From CAVQJU01 sp963712905 (GTDB lineage Bacteria > Acidobacteriota > Vicinamibacteria > Vicinamibacterales > CAVVIG01), in the NCBI GenBank assembly GCA_963712905.1, contig CAVQJU010000002.1, forward strand, positions 186,001 to 250,000: a stretch of 64,000 bases of DNA, written 5' to 3'. Positions 39,142-46,808 of this stretch are shown here, one piece after another. Positions within the stretch are counted from its first letter, which is position 1; every line of letters starts with the position of its first letter. Below the pieces are notes generated by a model that did no database searches, was not told the DNA's origin, and saw nothing but the letters and a program-made list of their open reading frames with translations. The position numbers and the translations under genes were made by a program.

Positions 39142-40398
39142 GTGGCGCGTAAAGAGCGATATCTGGTTGGACTCGACGTGGGCACGTCGAAGGTGACCGC
39201 CGTCGTCGGCGAGATGCTCGACGGATCCGGCCGGGACGGCGCGGATGCCATTGATATCGTGGGTCTCGGCGTCGCGGAGTCGCGCGGCATCCGCCGGGGC
39301 GTCGTGGTCAACCTCGAGGCCGCCGTCGAGTCGATCAAGAAAGCCATCGACGAGGCGGAGCTGATGGCCGGCGTCGAGATCGATTCCGTGCACCTCGCGC
39401 TGTCGGGGCCGCACATCAAGGGCTTCAACAGCCGGGGCGTCATCGCGGTCGCAGGCAAGAACCGCGAGATCACCAGGGAAGACGTCCGGCGCGCCATCGA
39501 CGCCGCCAAGGCCGTGTCGCTGCCGACGGGGCGAGAAATCCTGCACGTGCTGCCGCAGGACTTCGTGGTGGACGAGCAGGACGGGATCGGCGCGCCGGTG
39601 GGCATGACGGGCGCGAGGCTCGAGGTCAACGTCCACATCATCACCGGCAGCCAGAGCTCGACCCAGAACATCGTGGCGTGCGTGAACCGCGCGGGCGTGA
39701 CGGTGGCCGAAACAGTCGTCGAGCAGCTCGCCGCCAGCGAGGCGGTGCTGACCGAAGACGAGAAAGAGCTGGGCGTCGCGCTGGTCGACATCGGCGGCGG
39801 CACCACCGACATCGCGATCTACGAGCGCGGCAGCCTCTGGCACACCGCGGTGGTCGGGATCGGCGGCGATCACTTCACCAACGACATCGCCGTCGGCCTC
39901 CGCACGCCGGTGCCGGACGCCGAGAAGATCAAGCGCAAGTGCGGATGCGCGCTTGCGGGCATGGTCGACGAGGACGAAACGATGGAGGTGACGAGCGTCG
40001 GCGGGAGAAAACCCCGCCTGATGGCGCGGCGCATCCTGTCCGAGATCCTTCAGCCGCGCGCCGAGGAGATCTTCCACCTCGTGTGGGATGAAATCAGGCG
40101 CGCCGGCTACGAGAAGAGCCTCAACTCGGGCATCGTGCTCACCGGCGGCGGCGCGATCCTCGACGGCATGCCCGAGATCGCCGAGCAGATTTTCGACCTG
40201 CCAATCCGCCGCGGCTGCCCGGCCGGCGTCGGCGGCCTGGCCGATCACGTGAACAGCCCGACGTTCGCGACCGGCGTCGGTCTGGCGCTCTACGGCTACC
40301 GCAACGCAATTGGAGACGCGGCGCGCACGCCGGCCGGCTCGGGCGCCCTGGTGCGCGCCGCGGGGCGGCTGCGCGGTCTGTTCAGGGAATTCTTCTGA
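39142..40398 (+). CDS. ftsA: cell division protein FtsA
   Basis: Actin-fold ATPase of 418 residues that tethers FtsZ to the membrane. GTG at 39142 follows GGAGG. Features: YLVGLDVGTSKVTAVVGE (phosphate 1), the SHS2/1C domain (MAGVEIDSVHLALSGPHIKGFNSRGVI), VALVDIGGGTTDIAIYERGSLWHTAV (phosphate 2), IVLTGGGAILDGMPEIAEQIF (adenosine motif) and the C-terminal amphipathic membrane helix (AAGRLRGLFREFF). It forms a pair with ftsZ, 25 bases downstream. Confidence 0.95.
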   Translation: MARKERYLVGLDVGTSKVTAVVGEMLDGSGRDGADAIDIVGLGVAESRGIRRGVVVNLEAAVESIKKAIDEAELMAGVEIDSVHLALSGPHIKGFNSRGVIAVAGKNREITREDVRRAIDAAKAVSLPTGREILHVLPQDFVVDEQDGIGAPVGMTGARLEVNVHIITGSQSSTQNIVACVNRAGVTVAETVVEQLAASEAVLTEDEKELGVALVDIGGGTTDIAIYERGSLWHTAVVGIGGDHFTNDIAVGLRTPVPDAEKIKRKCGCALAGMVDEDETMEVTSVGGRKPRLMARRILSEILQPRAEEIFHLVWDEIRRAGYEKSLNSGIVLTGGGAILDGMPEIAEQIFDLPIRRGCPAGVGGLADHVNSPTFATGVGLALYGYRNAIGDAARTPAGSGALVRAAGRLRGLFREFF

Positions 40399-40423
40399 TC
40401 TTCTCAACACAGGGAGACCACTG

Positions 40424-41743
40424 ATGGCTGACGACAAGATGCTGGATCGCGACGACGCCAGGGGGCCGCTGCGGCTTCGGCTCGAAGAGGAGGTGCACGC
40501 CGGTGCCAGGATCAAGGTCATCGGCGTCGGCGGCGGCGGCAGCAACGCCGTCAACCGCATGGTGCAGGCCGGCTTCCAGGGCGTCGAGTTCATCGTCGCC
40601 AACACGGACCTGCAGGCGCTGCGGTCGAGCCCGGCCGGCGTCAAGCTGCAGATCGGCGACAAGCTGACCAAGGGGCTCGGCGCGGGCGCCGACCCGAACG
40701 TCGGCCGGCAGGCGGCGCTCGAGGACACCGAGTCGATCATCCAGGCGCTCGACGGCGCCGACATGATCTTCGTGACGACCGGCCTGGGCGGCGGCACCGG
40801 GACCGGGGCCGCGCCGGTGATCGCGAGCCTCGCCACCGAGCTCGGCGCGCTCACGATCGCCGTCGTGACCAAGCCATTCAAGTTCGAGGGGCGCAAGCGG
40901 CTGCTGCAGGCCGAGCGCGGACTCGACGCGCTGCGCGACTGCGTCGACACGATCATCACGATCCCCAACGAGCGGCTGCTGTCCATCATCGACCGCACGA
41001 CGCCGCTGACCACCGCGTTCGCAACGGCCGACGACGTGCTGCGGCAGGCCATCCAGGGGATTTCGGATCTGATCCTCGTGCCGGGGCTCATCAACCTCGA
41101 TTTCGCCGACGTGAAGACGATCATGTCCGGCATGGGCCTCGCGATGATGGGCACCGGCGTCGCGGAAGGGCCGGATCGCGCCATGGAAGCGGCGCGGCGC
41201 GCGATTTCGAGCCCGCTGCTCGAAGGCGCATCGGTCAACGGATCGCGCGGCGTGATCATCAACGTGACCGGCGGACCGGACCTGTCGCTGGTGGAGGTGT
41301 CCGAGGCGGCGTCCATCGTCCAGGAAGCCGCGGACGAAGAGGCGAATATCATCTTCGGCGCCGTCGTGGATCCGACCCTCAAGGGCAAGGTGAAGATCAC
41401 GGTCATCGCCACCGGGTTCGGCGCGAACGTGGCGCGCACACCCAGCGCGCCCGCGCACACTCCCGTCGACATGACGGTGTACGCCGACCAGCCCCGGCTC
41501 CGGGCCGAGCCGGTGGCGCCACCCGCCAGCATGGGTGCGGCTCAACCGTCGCGCCTGTCGATTGCGCGGCGAACCGCGCTCGACCTCCCGCTGGCCGCGG
41601 GCGCCTCACAGGGCTTACAAGGCTCACCGGGCGGCGGCAATGGGCACGTTGACGACGGAACGTTGCCGATTCGCGGCGGGGACGAGGCCGATCTCAGCTC
41701 GCCGCTCGACATTCCGGCTTTCCTGAGGCGCCAGGAAGGCTAA
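40424..41743 (+). CDS. ftsZ: cell division protein FtsZ
   Basis: Tubulin-like GTPase of 439 residues forming the division ring. ATG at 40424 follows GGGAGA. IKVIGVGGGGSNAVNRMV opens the GTPase domain, and TTGLGGGTGTGAAPVIA is the tubulin signature. The T7 synergy loop reads INLDFADVKTIMSGMG. After a variable linker of about 100 residues the C-terminal peptide DIPAFLRRQ, which binds FtsA, is intact. Last gene of the cluster; no clear terminator hairpin with a T-run was seen in the following 150 bases. Confidence 0.97.
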   Translation: MADDKMLDRDDARGPLRLRLEEEVHAGARIKVIGVGGGGSNAVNRMVQAGFQGVEFIVANTDLQALRSSPAGVKLQIGDKLTKGLGAGADPNVGRQAALEDTESIIQALDGADMIFVTTGLGGGTGTGAAPVIASLATELGALTIAVVTKPFKFEGRKRLLQAERGLDALRDCVDTIITIPNERLLSIIDRTTPLTTAFATADDVLRQAIQGISDLILVPGLINLDFADVKTIMSGMGLAMMGTGVAEGPDRAMEAARRAISSPLLEGASVNGSRGVIINVTGGPDLSLVEVSEAASIVQEAADEEANIIFGAVVDPTLKGKVKITVIATGFGANVARTPSAPAHTPVDMTVYADQPRLRAEPVAPPASMGAAQPSRLSIARRTALDLPLAAGASQGLQGSPGGGNGHVDDGTLPIRGGDEADLSSPLDIPAFLRRQEG

Positions 41744-41899
41744 GGGCAGAGCCAGCGGCCGGCCCGTCCGGAGACGGAGGAGCGGCGCGCTCCCGATGGT
41801 AGAGTAAGTAGATCCACGGCAGTCGAGAGCGCCGGCGTGTGAGCGTCAGCGGGCGCGTTACGCGGGGCGGCTCCTGCAGCCGTCGATCGGCATCCGCCC

Positions 41900-43646
41900 A
41901 TGAGCCTCTGGGAGCAGCGCGAGCGCGCACGAGTCATCCTCTCCAAGGAAACCGGCCACGTCATCAAGCCGCAGGGCGCCCGCCTGCGCGTGGCCCTCGC
42001 ATTCCCCAACACCTACTGGGTCGGGATGTCCAACCTCGGCTTCCAGACGGTGTACCGTCTGTTCAACGACCAGCCGGACATCTCCTGCGAACGTGTGTTC
42101 CTGCCGCCCAAACAGGAGCTCGCCGAGCTCGTGGCGAGCAGGACGCCTCTCGTCACGCTCGAGTCGCAGTCGCTCGTCGGCGAATTCGACGCGATCGCGT
42201 TCTCCGTGTCCTTCGAGTGGGACTACGTGAACGTGCTCACGTTGCTCCGGCTCGCGGGCGTCCCGTCGTACGCCGCCGAACGGAACGAACGGCACCCGCT
42301 CGTCGTCGTCGGCGGCGCCGTCACGTTCGTCAACCCCGAGCCGCTCGCGCCGTTTGCCGACGTCATCGCAGCCGGCGAGGGCGAAGTGCTCGTGCCCACC
42401 ATGGCCCGCGCGTTCGCCGAGGCGTCCGGCCGCCGCGATCTGCTCGCTTTGCTGGCCCGGGAACGAGGCTTCTACATCCCGTCGTTCTACGAACCGCAGT
42501 ACGCCCCCGATGGCTCGATGTCGGGCTATCGGACGTCGCCGGGCGTCGACGCGCAGGTGCCCGTGCGCAAGGCCGCGCTCAAGACCACGGAGGCGGTCGA
42601 CCCGCCGGCGACGGGCATCTTCACGCCTGACACCGAATTCGGATCGCGCTTCCTCGTCGAGGTCGTCCGAGGCTGCGCGAACCTGTGCCGCTTCTGCTGG
42701 GCCGGCTACAACTACCTGCCGGTCCGCGCGTTCCCGACCGAGCGGATTCTGCAGCTCGCCGAGAGGGCGCGCGTTTACGCCAGCCGTGTCGGCCTGGTAT
42801 CCATCGCGCTCTGCGATCACCCGGACATCGAGCGCATCCTCGCGCGCCTGCACGAAATGGGCTACGGCATCAGCCCGGCGTCGCTCCGGCTCGACGACAT
42901 CACCGAGCCGATCGTCCGGATCCTCCGCGAGAGCGGCGAGCGCACGATCACCATCGCGCCCGAGACCGGCTCGGACCGGCTGCGCCGCGTCATCAACAAG
43001 ACAGTCACCAACGACGAAATCCTCGACCGCGCCGATCTGATCTTCGCGAGCGGCCTCGAAAACCTGAAGCTCTACTACATGATCGGCCTCCCCACGGAAA
43101 CCGACGACGACCTCGTGGCGATTCGCGATCTCACGCTGCAGCTTCGCGAGCGGATGCTGAAGTACGCGCAAGCCCCGCGGCTCGATCGGACGCATCATCG
43201 GCAGCGTGAACCCGCTGATTCCGAAGCCGGGCACCGCCTACCAGTGGCTGCCGATGGAAAACGATGCCAGCGTCGACCGGAAGATCAAGCGGCTGCGCGG
43301 GCTGATGGCCGGCATCGACAACGTCTACTTCAACATCAAGTCCGAGCGGCACTCCTACTATCAGGCCCTGCTGTCGCTCGGCGACCGGCGCGTCGCGCCG
43401 GCAATCGTGGCCGCCGAACGCAACGGGCAGAACTGGCGCGCGGCGGTCGCTGAAACGGGCATCGACGCCGATTTCTACATCTTCCGCGACCGCACCGGGG
43501 ACGCCGTGCTGCCGTGGGACATCATCGACGGCGGCATGAAGGCATCCTTCTTCCACTCCGAGTTCGACAAGAGCCTCCGGGAGGAGTGGACGCTGCCGCC
43601 CAAACGGCAGCAGGAAAACGCCCGGCTGCTGCCGGTGATCAACTAG
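41900..43646 (+). CDS. B12-binding-type radical SAM protein (YgiQ/DUF2344-like family), one frameshift
   Basis: About 580 codons. The N-terminal half resembles a cobalamin-binding domain (RVALAFPNTYWVGMSNLGFQTVY; AFSVSFEWDYVNVLTLLRLAGVP). The radical SAM core has VVRGCANLCRFCWAGYNYLPVR, giving the 4Fe-4S Cys-x3-Cys-x2-Cys motif, and ITIAPETGSDRLRRVINKTV. The frame shifts near 43173 in a run of four C; dropping one C joins LKYAQ to GSIGRIIGSVNPLIPKPGTAYQW and gives one continuous protein ending at 43646. Proteins of this type are widespread in deep-branching phyla and methylthiolate or modify unknown targets; I cannot name the substrate. It overlaps the converging gene by eight bases. Confidence 0.83.
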
Positions 43647-43947
43647 CGACGGCGGCGGCCGCTTCGAAGTCCGCGTACGCGTCGAGAATCAGCTCGCGGA
43701 TCCGCCCCTGCGCCGTCGTGTCCGCAATCGGGCGCAGCAGCGCGAAGCTGCGGCGCTCGCCGTTGACGTTGTACTGCCGCGCGGGAAACGTGACGTTGCG
43801 TCCGGCCGAGCCTCCGCGGCGCGATTCCCAGATCGAGAAGCCGATCAGCTTGAGTCCTTCGAGAGGCCCCTCGGTGAAGTGGAGCTCTGCGTCCGCCAGC
43901 TTGCCGGGAGGGTTGCCTCTGTCGTTCGGGGTGATCTTGATGGTCAC
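43639..43947 (-). CDS. small conserved protein, SpoVG-like
   Basis: A 102-residue protein starting at GTG 43947 behind a clear AAGGAG ribosome site. I see no signal or membrane segment. The C-terminal two thirds align by eye to SpoVG: RNVTFPARQYNVNGERRSF against the SpoVG FVAMPSKRTPDGEFRDI, then GRIRELILDAYADFE against GKIQDAVLNEYHRL. SpoVG is a small site-specific DNA- and RNA-binding protein, so a nucleic-acid-binding role is a reasonable but unproven inference. It lies 172 bases downstream of acpS on the same strand; I see no gene in that gap. Confidence 0.6.
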   Translation of the reverse strand: MTIKITPNDRGNPPGKLADAELHFTEGPLEGLKLIGFSIWESRRGGSAGRNVTFPARQYNVNGERRSFALLRPIADTTAQGRIRELILDAYADFEAAAAVAS

Positions 43948-44119
43948 GGTGACTTCTCCTTTCGTGCGTTCACCGGGGCGTTCATCAAGGAGAGTGCCGG
44001 CCCGCCGCACCGCTGGATGCGGCTGTAACCTGCTGTGCCATCGTCTGATGGCCGCTGGGGTAGAGCGACGGAGCCCGGGATCGTGGCGGTGTGACGCGGC
44101 AGCGACAACCGCCGTTGCC

Positions 44120-44503
44120 TCAGCCGCCGATGACCAGGACCTGGGCGAGCGCGAGCGCGTCGGAGTGGGTGATGGTGAGGAGCGACGAACGGCCGCCCAT
44201 GGCCTCGAACCGGCGCGCGGCGCCCCCGTGAAACCGCAGTTGCGGCGGCCCGCCGGCGGCGCGGACGATCTCGACATCGCGCCACAGCACGCCCTGCGAG
44301 TGGCCCGTGCCCAGGGCTTTCATCGCGGCTTCTTTCGAGGCAAAGCGTCCGGCGAAATGAACGGCCGGCTCCCGCAGGCCCATGCAATACGCGACTTCGC
44401 CCTCGGTGAAGATACGATTGGTGAAGCGTCCGCCGTAGCGCGCGAGGGTGGCGGCGATCCGTGGGATGTCGGTGGCGTCGAGGCCGAGCCCGATGATGTT
44501 CAC
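44120..44503 (-). CDS. acpS: holo-[acyl-carrier-protein] synthase AcpS
   Basis: Transfers 4'-phosphopantetheine from CoA to the acyl carrier protein. The 127-residue size is typical. GTG at 44503 gives VNIIGLGLDATDIPRIA, with the metal-binding Asp; a TTG three codons earlier is possible. RFTNRIFTEGEVAYC and FAGRFASKEAAMKALG carry the second conserved region with the catalytic Glu and Lys. The C-terminus SLLTITHSDALALAQVLV is normal. Its start codon overlaps that of the divergent pgeF gene. Confidence 0.93.
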   Translation of the reverse strand: MNIIGLGLDATDIPRIAATLARYGGRFTNRIFTEGEVAYCMGLREPAVHFAGRFASKEAAMKALGTGHSQGVLWRDVEIVRAAGGPPQLRFHGGAARRFEAMGGRSSLLTITHSDALALAQVLVIGG

Positions 44504-45365
44504 GTTACCCAAGCCTAGCGACGGTTTCGAATGGGTGCAACTTCAGGCCGGGCCGGCGCTGGTGTGCCGGCCCGTGGAACGCTACGCCTCACACCTGTTC
44601 ACGACCCGCTCGTGGCGGCTCGGGGCTTCGGCTTCCACTTCGGCTTCCTCCAGTGCGAACGACGCAGACGCGTGGCATGAGGTCGCGGCGGCCATGGCGG
44701 TCGAGAAGCCGCGGCTCGCGCGTCTGAGGCAGGTCCACGGCTCGGCGGTCGTCACGTATCGCCGCGGGGCGCTCCCTCCCGCGGAGAGCGTTTTGCCAGA
44801 GGCGGACATCGTCATCAGCGACGCTCCCGGCGTCGCGCTCGCGGTTCAAACCGCCGACTGCGTGCCTGTCGTCATGATCGATCGACGCCTCGGAGTCGTG
44901 GCGGCCGTCCACGCCGGATGGCGAGGGCTCGCGGCGCGCGCCCCGGTGACCGCCGTCGAGCGAATGGCCCGGGACTTCGGCACCCGTGCGGCAGATCTTC
45001 TCGTGGCGATCGGACCTGCGATCGGATCGTGCTGCTACGAGGTCGGCCCCGACGTCCGAACGCACTTCGAACAGGCATCCTTCGCGCCGGCGCAGCTTGG
45101 AAGGTGGTTCAGCGCGCTGCCGGTGGCCTCGGGGTGCAACCCCACGATGACCTCGCTTTCACCCGTTCGCCGGGAGGGCCACTGGTTTTTCGACGCCAGT
45201 CAATCGGCGCGAGACGAGCTGACGTCGGCCGGCCTGACCGGTACGCAGATATACGTCAGCGGCCTCTGCACGGCAAGCCATCGCGACGTGTTCTGCTCGT
45301 ACCGGCGCGACGGCGCCCCCGCCGGACGGATGGCGGCCGCGATCCGGCTCTCCCTCTCCGATTAG
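44496..45365 (+). CDS. pgeF: polyphenol oxidase/purine nucleoside phosphorylase, PgeF (YfiH) family
   Basis: A 289-residue member of the former DUF152 laccase-like family; known members are zinc-dependent purine nucleosidases and peptidoglycan-editing factors that prevent misincorporation of L-Ser in place of L-Ala. The three zinc ligands are present in RQVHGSAVV (His), VQTADCVPVV (Cys) and AAVHAGWRGLAAR (His). DLLVAIGPAIGSCCYEVG and SGLCTASHRDVFCSYRRDG are also conserved. ATG at 44496 (or the adjacent ATG at 44493) overlaps the acpS start, and the stop overlaps rnhA. Confidence 0.9.
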   Translation: MFTLPKPSDGFEWVQLQAGPALVCRPVERYASHLFTTRSWRLGASASTSASSSANDADAWHEVAAAMAVEKPRLARLRQVHGSAVVTYRRGALPPAESVLPEADIVISDAPGVALAVQTADCVPVVMIDRRLGVVAAVHAGWRGLAARAPVTAVERMARDFGTRAADLLVAIGPAIGSCCYEVGPDVRTHFEQASFAPAQLGRWFSALPVASGCNPTMTSLSPVRREGHWFFDASQSARDELTSAGLTGTQIYVSGLCTASHRDVFCSYRRDGAPAGRMAAAIRLSLSD

Positions 45366-45790
45366 GCGGAAGGCTCCTGCGCCTTGGCTTCGTCCATGGC
45401 CGCATTCGCGAGGCGATCGGCATGGGCATTCAGGGCGCGGCCGACGTGCTCGAACGTCACGCGGCCGATTTCGTGCACGAGGAGGCGTGCTTTGGCGTGC
45501 AGCGGCTGCAGCCCGGGGTGCTTCACCTTGTAGATGCCGCGCATCTGCTGGACGAGCAGCAGCGAGTCCGAGCGCACGCGCAGCGCGCGGTGGCCGTTCG
45601 CCCTGGCCCACTCCAACGCGGCGAGTAGACCGCGATATTCCGCGACGTTGTTGGTGGCGACGCCGATCGATTCGTGGAACTCCTCGACGAGCGCGCCTTC
45701 GGCGTCCTCGATGCGGACGCCGAAACCCGCGGGCCCGGGATTGCCGCGCGCGCCCCCGTCGATGTAGGCGGTCAAAGGTTCACGGTTCAC
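45362..45790 (-). CDS. rnhA: ribonuclease HI-family protein
   Basis: A 142-residue enzyme that cuts RNA in RNA-DNA hybrids. The four catalytic acids are present: Asp in AYIDGGARGNPGPAG, Glu in NNVAEYRGLLAALEWA, Asp in VRSDSLLLVQQM and Asp in LNAHADRLANAAM. The basic protrusion of E. coli RNase HI is missing, so it resembles the YpdQ/Rv2228c subgroup. The likely GTG start at 45790 lies inside the GGTTCAC repeat; a TTG five codons downstream is the alternative. It follows the zinc-ribbon gene by three bases. Confidence 0.87.
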   Translation of the reverse strand: MNREPLTAYIDGGARGNPGPAGFGVRIEDAEGALVEEFHESIGVATNNVAEYRGLLAALEWARANGHRALRVRSDSLLLVQQMRGIYKVKHPGLQPLHAKARLLVHEIGRVTFEHVGRALNAHADRLANAAMDEAKAQEPSA

Positions 45791-45816
45791 GGTTCACGGT
45801 TCGGGGTTCAGGGTTC
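45777..45816. repeat. GGTTCAC/G heptamer tandem repeat spanning two genes
   Basis: GGTTCAC x3, then GGTTCGG, GGTTCAG and GGTTC: nearly six units of the same seven-base repeat as at 36784. On the minus strand it encodes the last residues of the zinc-ribbon protein (TLNPEP and its TGA) and the first residues of RNase HI (start GTG and NREP), so it bridges a gene junction within an operon. Confidence 0.9.
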
Positions 45817-46561
45817 CTGAATCGGCCGCCGGCGCCGAGGGCGCCGCCGTCGCGGGGATGGGCACGAAGTAGAGAATGCGATTGCAGCTGTCGCACTGAA
45901 TGATCTCTTCGTTGCGCCGGACGGTGTTGAACACCTGGGGACGCAGCCGCACGTGGCAAATCGTGCAGATCCCGTCGCGCGCCTCGGCAACGGCGATCCC
46001 GTTGCGGCGCTGCGCGACGCGTTCGAACGTGGACATCACCTGCGGGGTCAGTGAGCGGACCACCGTGGTTCGCTCGCCTTGAATGCGTTCGACCGACGCC
46101 TTCAACTCCGCGAATTCGGCGGCCATGGCCTTCCGGTCGGCGTCCACCTTCTTCGTTTCCGACGAAAGCTCGGCCTCGGCCTTCTTCGTGGCGGCCGTGA
46201 GATCGTCGGCCTCGAGCATCCGCTCGAGCACTTTGTCTTCGGCGGCCTTTATTTCTGTTTGCGCGAACTCGATTTCCTTCTGGACTGCGGCGAATTCCAC
46301 GTTTGTCTTGACGGCCATCGCCTGCTCCCGGAACTTGGACAGACGCCCCGTGTGAAGCGCGACGGTCTTCTCGTCCTCCCGCCTGGCGGCCTGGTTCTGC
46401 GCGAGCCGTTCCTTGGCCGTGGCGACGGCGTCGCGCGCGGTGGCGAGCCTGGCTTCCAGGATCTTCTCGCGGTCAGCTTCCTCGGCGAGCCGGCGTTCGG
46501 CGGCCTGCGCGGCGGAGTCGAGGCGCTGGAGCACGATGATGTTTTCGAGATCTGCGTTCAT
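45794..46561 (-). CDS. coiled-coil protein with C-terminal C4 zinc ribbon (COG1579)
   Basis: A 255-residue protein. Residues about 5-180 form a long charged coiled coil (LQRLDSAAQAAERRLAEEADREKILEARL onward, with NVEFAAVQKEIEFAQTEIKAAEDK). The C-terminal zinc ribbon has two Cys pairs, ICTICHVRLRPQV and IIQCDSCNRILYF. This is the COG1579 family, whose function is not established; a nucleic-acid-related role has been suggested. The ATG at 46561 overlaps the stop of a 25-codon upstream ORF (ATGA) and lies only five bases after a terminator-like U-run, an unusual arrangement. The C-terminal tail is repeat-encoded. Confidence 0.85.
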   Translation of the reverse strand: MNADLENIIVLQRLDSAAQAAERRLAEEADREKILEARLATARDAVATAKERLAQNQAARREDEKTVALHTGRLSKFREQAMAVKTNVEFAAVQKEIEFAQTEIKAAEDKVLERMLEADDLTAATKKAEAELSSETKKVDADRKAMAAEFAELKASVERIQGERTTVVRSLTPQVMSTFERVAQRRNGIAVAEARDGICTICHVRLRPQVFNTVRRNEEIIQCDSCNRILYFVPIPATAAPSAPAADSGTLNPEP

Positions 46562-46635
46562 AAACAAAAAAAGCCCCGGCGCGTCAGCACCGGGGCTTGT
46601 CTGGCTCCTGGCATTCTGGGATTTTGAAGTCGCAT
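46558..46635 (-). CDS. putative 25-residue leader peptide upstream of the zinc-ribbon gene
   Basis: Begins with ATG 46635, 13 bases after a strong AAGGAGG (46655-46649), and reads MRLQNPRMPGARQAP then VLTRRGFFCL, ending at TGA 46560-46558. The stop overlaps the zinc-ribbon ATG (ATGA). Its last ten codons are the terminator hairpin and U-run themselves, so a ribosome translating it would melt the hairpin. The peptide is basic (four Arg in the first 20 residues). No database match can be claimed. Confidence 0.5.
   Translation of the reverse strand: MRLQNPRMPGARQAPVLTRRGFFCL
46566..46597 (-). terminator. intrinsic terminator or attenuator hairpin
   Basis: On the minus strand AGCCCCGGTGC (46597-46587) pairs with GCGCCGGGGCT (46582-46572), an 11-bp stem with one G-U pair and a TGAC loop, directly followed by six more T. 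This is the clearest intrinsic terminator in the window. It lies 128 bases after the tRNA and 5 bases before the zinc-ribbon ATG, so it would stop transcription before that gene unless translation of the leader ORF prevents it. Confidence 0.8.
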
Positions 46636-46693
46636 GATTACTTTTCGTCCTCCTTCGTGTTTCGCGCTACGGAGGACACCTTCTCGCGGGCTT

Positions 46694-46729
46694 GCCCACC
46701 GAAGCTCGCGCAAGCGAGCGAAGGTGGGC
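46694..46729. repeat. palindromic hairpin at the tRNA 3' end
   Basis: GCCCACC-GAA-GCTCGC then GCAA then GCGAGC-GAA-GGTGGGC: two nested stems of six and seven base pairs, separated by GAA on both sides. Its right arm coincides with the 3' acceptor strand of the tRNA (46725-46731), so hairpin and tRNA compete for the same bases. REP-like; no other complete copy was seen in the window. Confidence 0.7.
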
Positions 46730-46797
46730 CCACCAGGATTCGAACCTGGAACGGGCCGGTTATGAGCCGGCGGCTCTAACCGTTGAGCTATGGGCCC
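46725..46797 (-). tRNA. tRNA with CAT anticodon, probably tRNA-Ile2
   Basis: A 73-base cloverleaf on the minus strand: acceptor GGGCCCA/TGGGCCC, D-stem GCTC/GAGC, anticodon stem GCCGG/CCGGC with loop CTCATAA, T-arm CCAGG-TTCGAAT-CCTGG, discriminator A, no encoded CCA. The first acceptor pair is G-C, so it is not the initiator. In E. coli, TilS distinguishes tRNA-Ile2 from elongator tRNA-Met by C4-G69 and C5-G68; both pairs are present here, favouring Ile2 (lysidine-modified). Elongator Met remains possible. It lies 105 bases downstream of rpoD on the same strand. Confidence 0.9.
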
Positions 46798-46808
46798 GTC
46801 CCAGTCTA

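Noticed and set aside
38002..41532. Open frame of 1176 codons on the minus strand across murC, ftsQ, ftsA and ftsZ
   Set aside because: It is antisense to four certain genes and has biased, low-complexity Arg/Ala/Ser composition with no recognisable domain. In GC-rich DNA the strong G/C at third codon positions keeps antisense frames free of stops.
41744..41899. Terminator or small gene after ftsZ
   Set aside because: I saw no hairpin followed by a T-run and no ORF with a ribosome site in these 156 bases.
43948..44119. Small gene between acpS and the SpoVG-like gene
   Set aside because: Open frames there are short, lack ribosome sites and have no conserved features; only the AAGGAG site of the downstream gene is recognisable.
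46566..46635. Terminator belonging simply to the tRNA with an unrelated ORF by chance
   Set aside because: Not fully excluded, but a strong ribosome site, exact ATGA overlap and hairpin placement within the ORF together make chance less convincing, so it is reported as a finding instead.
46725..46797. Initiator tRNA-Met
   Set aside because: The first acceptor pair is G-C, whereas bacterial initiators have an unpaired C1-A72, and the three G-C anticodon-stem pairs typical of initiators are not in the required order.
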